Shown piece after piece: positions 61,533 to 64,000 of a stretch of 64,000 nucleotides of DNA; position 1 is the first letter of the stretch, and each line of letters begins with the position of its first letter. Origin of the DNA: an uncultured Eisenbergiella sp. Its GTDB lineage: Bacteria > Bacillota > Clostridia > Lachnospirales > Lachnospiraceae. The stretch covers positions 124,001 to 188,000 of the forward strand of contig CAJUEL010000001.1 of assembly GCA_910585455.1 (NCBI GenBank), written 5' to 3'. The notes below the pieces were generated by a model, which was given only the letters and a program-made list of their open reading frames with translations, searched no databases and was not told where the DNA came from. Made by a program: the position numbers and the translations under genes.

Positions 61533-62618
61533 CTATAGCAGCAAAAGCATCAACAAATAAACCACGTTTGGCACACAGCAGCATGCCGCCCGGACCAAAA
61601 GGGACGGCTTCCTTTCCCGGATTGCCGCAAGCAGCCCTGCGATTCCCAGAAACATCGCCGCCAGAAAAGCGCCCATGCTGGTCATCATGGCAGAGACTAT
61701 ATTATTTACAATAAGCAGCCCCCAGAAAACGCCTCCCTGTCCTCTCTTTTTCCCTTTTCCGTCAAAAATTTCCAGAAGCAGCCAGAGCTGCACAAGCAGC
61801 ACCAGATTGGCGAGCACCGCCTTGCCCTGCCAGGTCCGGGTCAGAAAAAAGGTGGCATTCGTATAAATGGACGTATTCCCCCAAATCTGCAGGATGCTCA
61901 CCAGCACACAGAAAATGGGCAGCCTGACGCTGGTCGCGCCAAAGAGCTTTTTCCCGATCTCAAAATAGCACAGGTATGTCAACGGAATCAGAAAAAGGGG
62001 CAAAAGCGAATGTGCCACAATCGTGGCATGAATACCCGTCATCCGCGCCACATAGGCTTCCCATAAAGGCAGCGTCGCCAGCGCGTGCCGGATATCCAGA
62101 TCCGTGGACAGCCCGGTGTAAGGGCGGATCCGGTTCAGCACCCCGGTCTGATCGGCCAGCACCGACTGCACCACATAATAGGAATCATCCCCGTCAAAGG
62201 AGGCATAGGTAAATCCCATATACATCTGAAACGCGACCGCCAAAAAGGCGAGCAGCCAAAAGCACTTACATTCCAACGACAGCGAACGCCAAAAAATGCG
62301 CAGTCTGTTGCAGCCGACCGCCCAAATGCTCCTGCCGCCGCCCCTGCGCATTTCATAGATGCTACATCCCGCTCCGGCAACAGAAAGCCCTGCCAGCGCT
62401 CCCGTCATCACATTGCACAAAAGCGCCATTCCGTGGGATTTTACAATCATAACCGGCACCGCGACGAGCTGAAACACCGCAAGCTGCGTCAGAAATCCTG
62501 CCAGATAAATAAAATCAATCCCATATCTCTTTTCTTTTTTCTTCCCTGTCCACAACAGCCCTGTGCACAGGGGCGCTATCACAAACAAAAACAGAAAGCC
62601 AAAAGCCTTTTGCAACAT
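61533..62618 (-). CDS. Polytopic membrane protein, DUF6077-like
   Basis: 361 residues, about ten transmembrane helices. The outer loop YASFDGDDSYYVVQSVLADQ carries acidic residues, as in GT-C-type lipid-linked sugar transferases. It ends in a hydrophobic helix and stops just before the next gene, which encodes more helices and a soluble domain. It could be a natural two-gene arrangement or an old split. Its partner genes on both sides are envelope proteins. Confidence 0.7.
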   Translation of the reverse strand: MLQKAFGFLFLFVIAPLCTGLLWTGKKKEKRYGIDFIYLAGFLTQLAVFQLVAVPVMIVKSHGMALLCNVMTGALAGLSVAGAGCSIYEMRRGGGRSIWAVGCNRLRIFWRSLSLECKCFWLLAFLAVAFQMYMGFTYASFDGDDSYYVVQSVLADQTGVLNRIRPYTGLSTDLDIRHALATLPLWEAYVARMTGIHATIVAHSLLPLFLIPLTYLCYFEIGKKLFGATSVRLPIFCVLVSILQIWGNTSIYTNATFFLTRTWQGKAVLANLVLLVQLWLLLEIFDGKGKKRGQGGVFWGLLIVNNIVSAMMTSMGAFLAAMFLGIAGLLAAIRERKPSLLVRAACCCVPNVVYLLMLLLL

Positions 62619-62624
62619 GGATGG

Positions 62625-63809
62625 TCATCCTTTCCCTTCATAAAAACGCGGCGTTTCCTCCTGCCAGTTCTCCCAGATCGGTTCATAATCGTACTCTGCC
62701 GCCATTTTTCTCACCTGCTCCAGAGATTCCCGGTAATTTTCGGGCGTCAGCTCATTTTCCCCGTTTGCAAAGCAGTCCGTGATATACCGGCAGGTATCCC
62801 GGTGATAATGCATGAAATCCGCATAATTGTTTAAATTGCAGACAATCTCTTCCTTTCCCAGAAAATTGAAAATCCGCACATTTTCATAGGAAAGCAGCCG
62901 CCGTGTCATATAATCGAGCCGTCCGATCACCGCCTCCAGTTCCCGTTCCCGCACCACATCGTACCAGAATAAAATGCTGTAGGGCGGATAAAACAGGACG
63001 AATTCCGTTTCCGGATGGGACTCGATGTAGGGGCAGATGTTTTCTGCCAGATTCCTTTCCACCGCTTCCACATAGTAATCCGCCGGCTTTTCCTGCGCCT
63101 GCTCCTCTGCGGGCGTATAGTACATGAGCACATTCGTTTTATTATAATATTCGTCCGTCCACCAAGGCTTGTAAAGCTCTGACCAGTCGGATTTGTCCTT
63201 CGGGTCCGCAAGCGGGCGCAAAATATAGTTCAAAAGTACATCCTTGTTGAACAGATACTGCACGTCATTCAACAGATTCTCATCGTACAGATACGGCGTA
63301 ATCGGAAATTTTGTTTCCTGCGTGTCGGCGGAAAAGGTCGCCTGGTCTGCCGCAATGAAGACCTGTCTCACCTGATCACCTTTTGCCGCAAAGACCAGCC
63401 CCATGATGTTCGCCAGATCCTTCGGATAGGAGCCGTTGTAGGAAAGCTTTTGGGTTTTTACCCCTAAAGCCTCCTCAAACCAGTCCGTATTGAAGCTCGC
63501 AGTCATGGAGGAGCCCAGCAGGACAGCGTCGTAGTCCATGTGCTTTGCCAGCCCCGGATTCTGGTTCACCTGATTGTCCACCAGATAGGGAAACCAGGGA
63601 AGCGGCTTATGGTATTGAAAAAAAGGGTCCACATAAATGACCAGCGCCGCTGCCGCCAGGAAACCGGTAACGGACAGGATGAGAAAGCCGGTAAGCCAGC
63701 TTTTATAGGGTATTCCCACTTTTTGGGGCGTCCGTTCCTGATTTGTGCCGGAGGACGCACTGTCTTTTTTGCTTCCGGCGTATTGCTTTTTATATTTTTC
63801 TTGCAACAT
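62625..63809 (-). CDS. Membrane-anchored SGNH/DltD/AlgX-like protein
   Basis: 394 residues. A polar N-terminus, one transmembrane helix (about 40-60), then a domain beginning DPFFQYHKPLPWFPY and containing the block I-like motif AVLLGSSMTASFN with serines in a GSSM context. The late segment LNNYADFMHYHRDTC holds Asp and His residues, as expected for the SGNH Asp-His pair. Proteins of this plan act with MBOAT acyltransferases to acylate surface polymers, and the gene upstream appears to be an MBOAT. The start may be ATG 63809 or TTG 63806, given the position of GAGGAG. Confidence 0.75.
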   Translation of the reverse strand: MLQEKYKKQYAGSKKDSASSGTNQERTPQKVGIPYKSWLTGFLILSVTGFLAAAALVIYVDPFFQYHKPLPWFPYLVDNQVNQNPGLAKHMDYDAVLLGSSMTASFNTDWFEEALGVKTQKLSYNGSYPKDLANIMGLVFAAKGDQVRQVFIAADQATFSADTQETKFPITPYLYDENLLNDVQYLFNKDVLLNYILRPLADPKDKSDWSELYKPWWTDEYYNKTNVLMYYTPAEEQAQEKPADYYVEAVERNLAENICPYIESHPETEFVLFYPPYSILFWYDVVRERELEAVIGRLDYMTRRLLSYENVRIFNFLGKEEIVCNLNNYADFMHYHRDTCRYITDCFANGENELTPENYRESLEQVRKMAAEYDYEPIWENWQEETPRFYEGKG

Positions 63810-63948
63810 CTTCTCCTCAAATTCCGGCATGCATGCTGCCATTCGTCCGTTACTTCCGGAAAGACCTGATCATCATGTTCAGCCCTTGGTATGGAGCCAG
63901 CTTCAAGTCATCCGCTCTATCTTATATATTCACACCGTCACCGGAAAT

Positions 63949-64000
63949 CTAAAAGTTAAAGTATAAAAAGGTGCTCACGCCGGACAGGGACAGCGCACAC
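63949..64000 (-). CDS. C-terminus of a membrane protein, probably MBOAT family (partial)
   Basis: Only the last 16 codons are in the window, reading LSLSGVSTFLYFNF before a TAG stop. The FLYFNF ending on a hydrophobic helix is common for MBOAT O-acyltransferases of Clostridia. Its position right before a DltD/AlgX-like gene agrees. The identification rests on few residues. Confidence 0.45.
   Translation of the reverse strand, partial: CALSLSGVSTFLYFNF

Noticed and set aside
60706..62618. Single DUF6077-type gene broken by a frameshift
   Set aside because: The downstream part has its own AAGGAGG site with a well-placed TTG and lies beyond a stop codon with a 53-base gap, so two genes are the simpler reading, though an old split cannot be excluded.

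Overview
The window looks like a chromosomal segment of a Gram-positive, anaerobic gut-type Clostridia, most likely a Lachnospiraceae. The reasons are a GC-rich but typically Firmicutes gene set (the cdaA-cdaR-glmM block, LCP protein, MetNIQ, a Spo0A-type DNA-binding domain, a Csp-like subtilase) and strong AGGAGG ribosome sites with frequent TTG/GTG starts. The genus cannot be fixed from the sequence alone. Nearly all genes are on the minus strand.

Layout, left to right. (1) 1-12 kb: a DegT/DnrJ/EryC1 aminotransferase cut by the left edge, leuA, an HPr-like protein, glmM, cdaR, cdaA, two unknown membrane proteins, comFC, recD2 and mreB. The c-di-AMP synthase, its YbbR regulator and GlmM form the conserved cell-wall/second-messenger block. 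(2) 12-20 kb: M17 aminopeptidase, a large transglutaminase-like protein, a small unknown, a divergent MATE exporter, and a signalling pair (PAS-like sensor plus receiver-GGDEF). (3) 20.3-21.4 kb: tRNA-Arg(ACG), a nested palindromic mobile element, and a stand-alone Spo0A C-terminal domain. (4) 21.7-33.7 kb: an FAD oxidoreductase, a polytopic membrane protein, the MetNIQ methionine transporter, LspA, an S8 protease, a divergent ClpX and an HtrA protease. (5) 33.9-53.1 kb: a cell-surface polysaccharide locus. It has a polyprenyl-phosphate sugar transferase, an LCP ligase, five GT2 glycosyltransferase genes, pgcA, dTDP-rhamnose genes rfbA/B/C (no rfbD in view), an ABC exporter of the Wzm/Wzt type whose ATPase carries a C-terminal glycan-binding-type domain, and a methyltransferase/kinase-like protein that could cap the chain. 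(6) 53.2-64 kb: a membrane-anchored GH25 lysozyme with Ig-like repeats, small transporters, a PIN-domain gene overlapping a tiny ORF, and a group of SGNH-like and polytopic membrane proteins ending in the probable C-terminus of an MBOAT acyltransferase at the right edge.

Intergenic DNA is unusually structured. At least six loci carry a 30-bp palindrome with ends related to GTAAC and arms related to CAGTTCAGAC. At several loci it is bounded by 8-bp direct repeats, as expected for insertions. One full-length 134-bp version contains two further hairpins and has an internal direct repeat whose collapse would give exactly the 30-bp form. A different hairpin leader lies in front of both lspA and rfbC. 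Two tandem palindromic units lie at 58.0-58.2 kb. Next to pgcA, a well-formed plus-strand promoter and a bidirectional terminator define a small RNA antisense to a 44-codon ORF.

The polysaccharide genes appear to work together. RfbA/B/C supply a dTDP-rhamnose precursor, the sugar transferase starts chains on lipid, the GT2 enzymes extend them, the methyltransferase/kinase may stop them, Wzm/Wzt exports them, and the LCP protein attaches them to peptidoglycan. The SGNH/MBOAT genes at the right end may add acyl groups. These roles are inferences from family membership and gene order.
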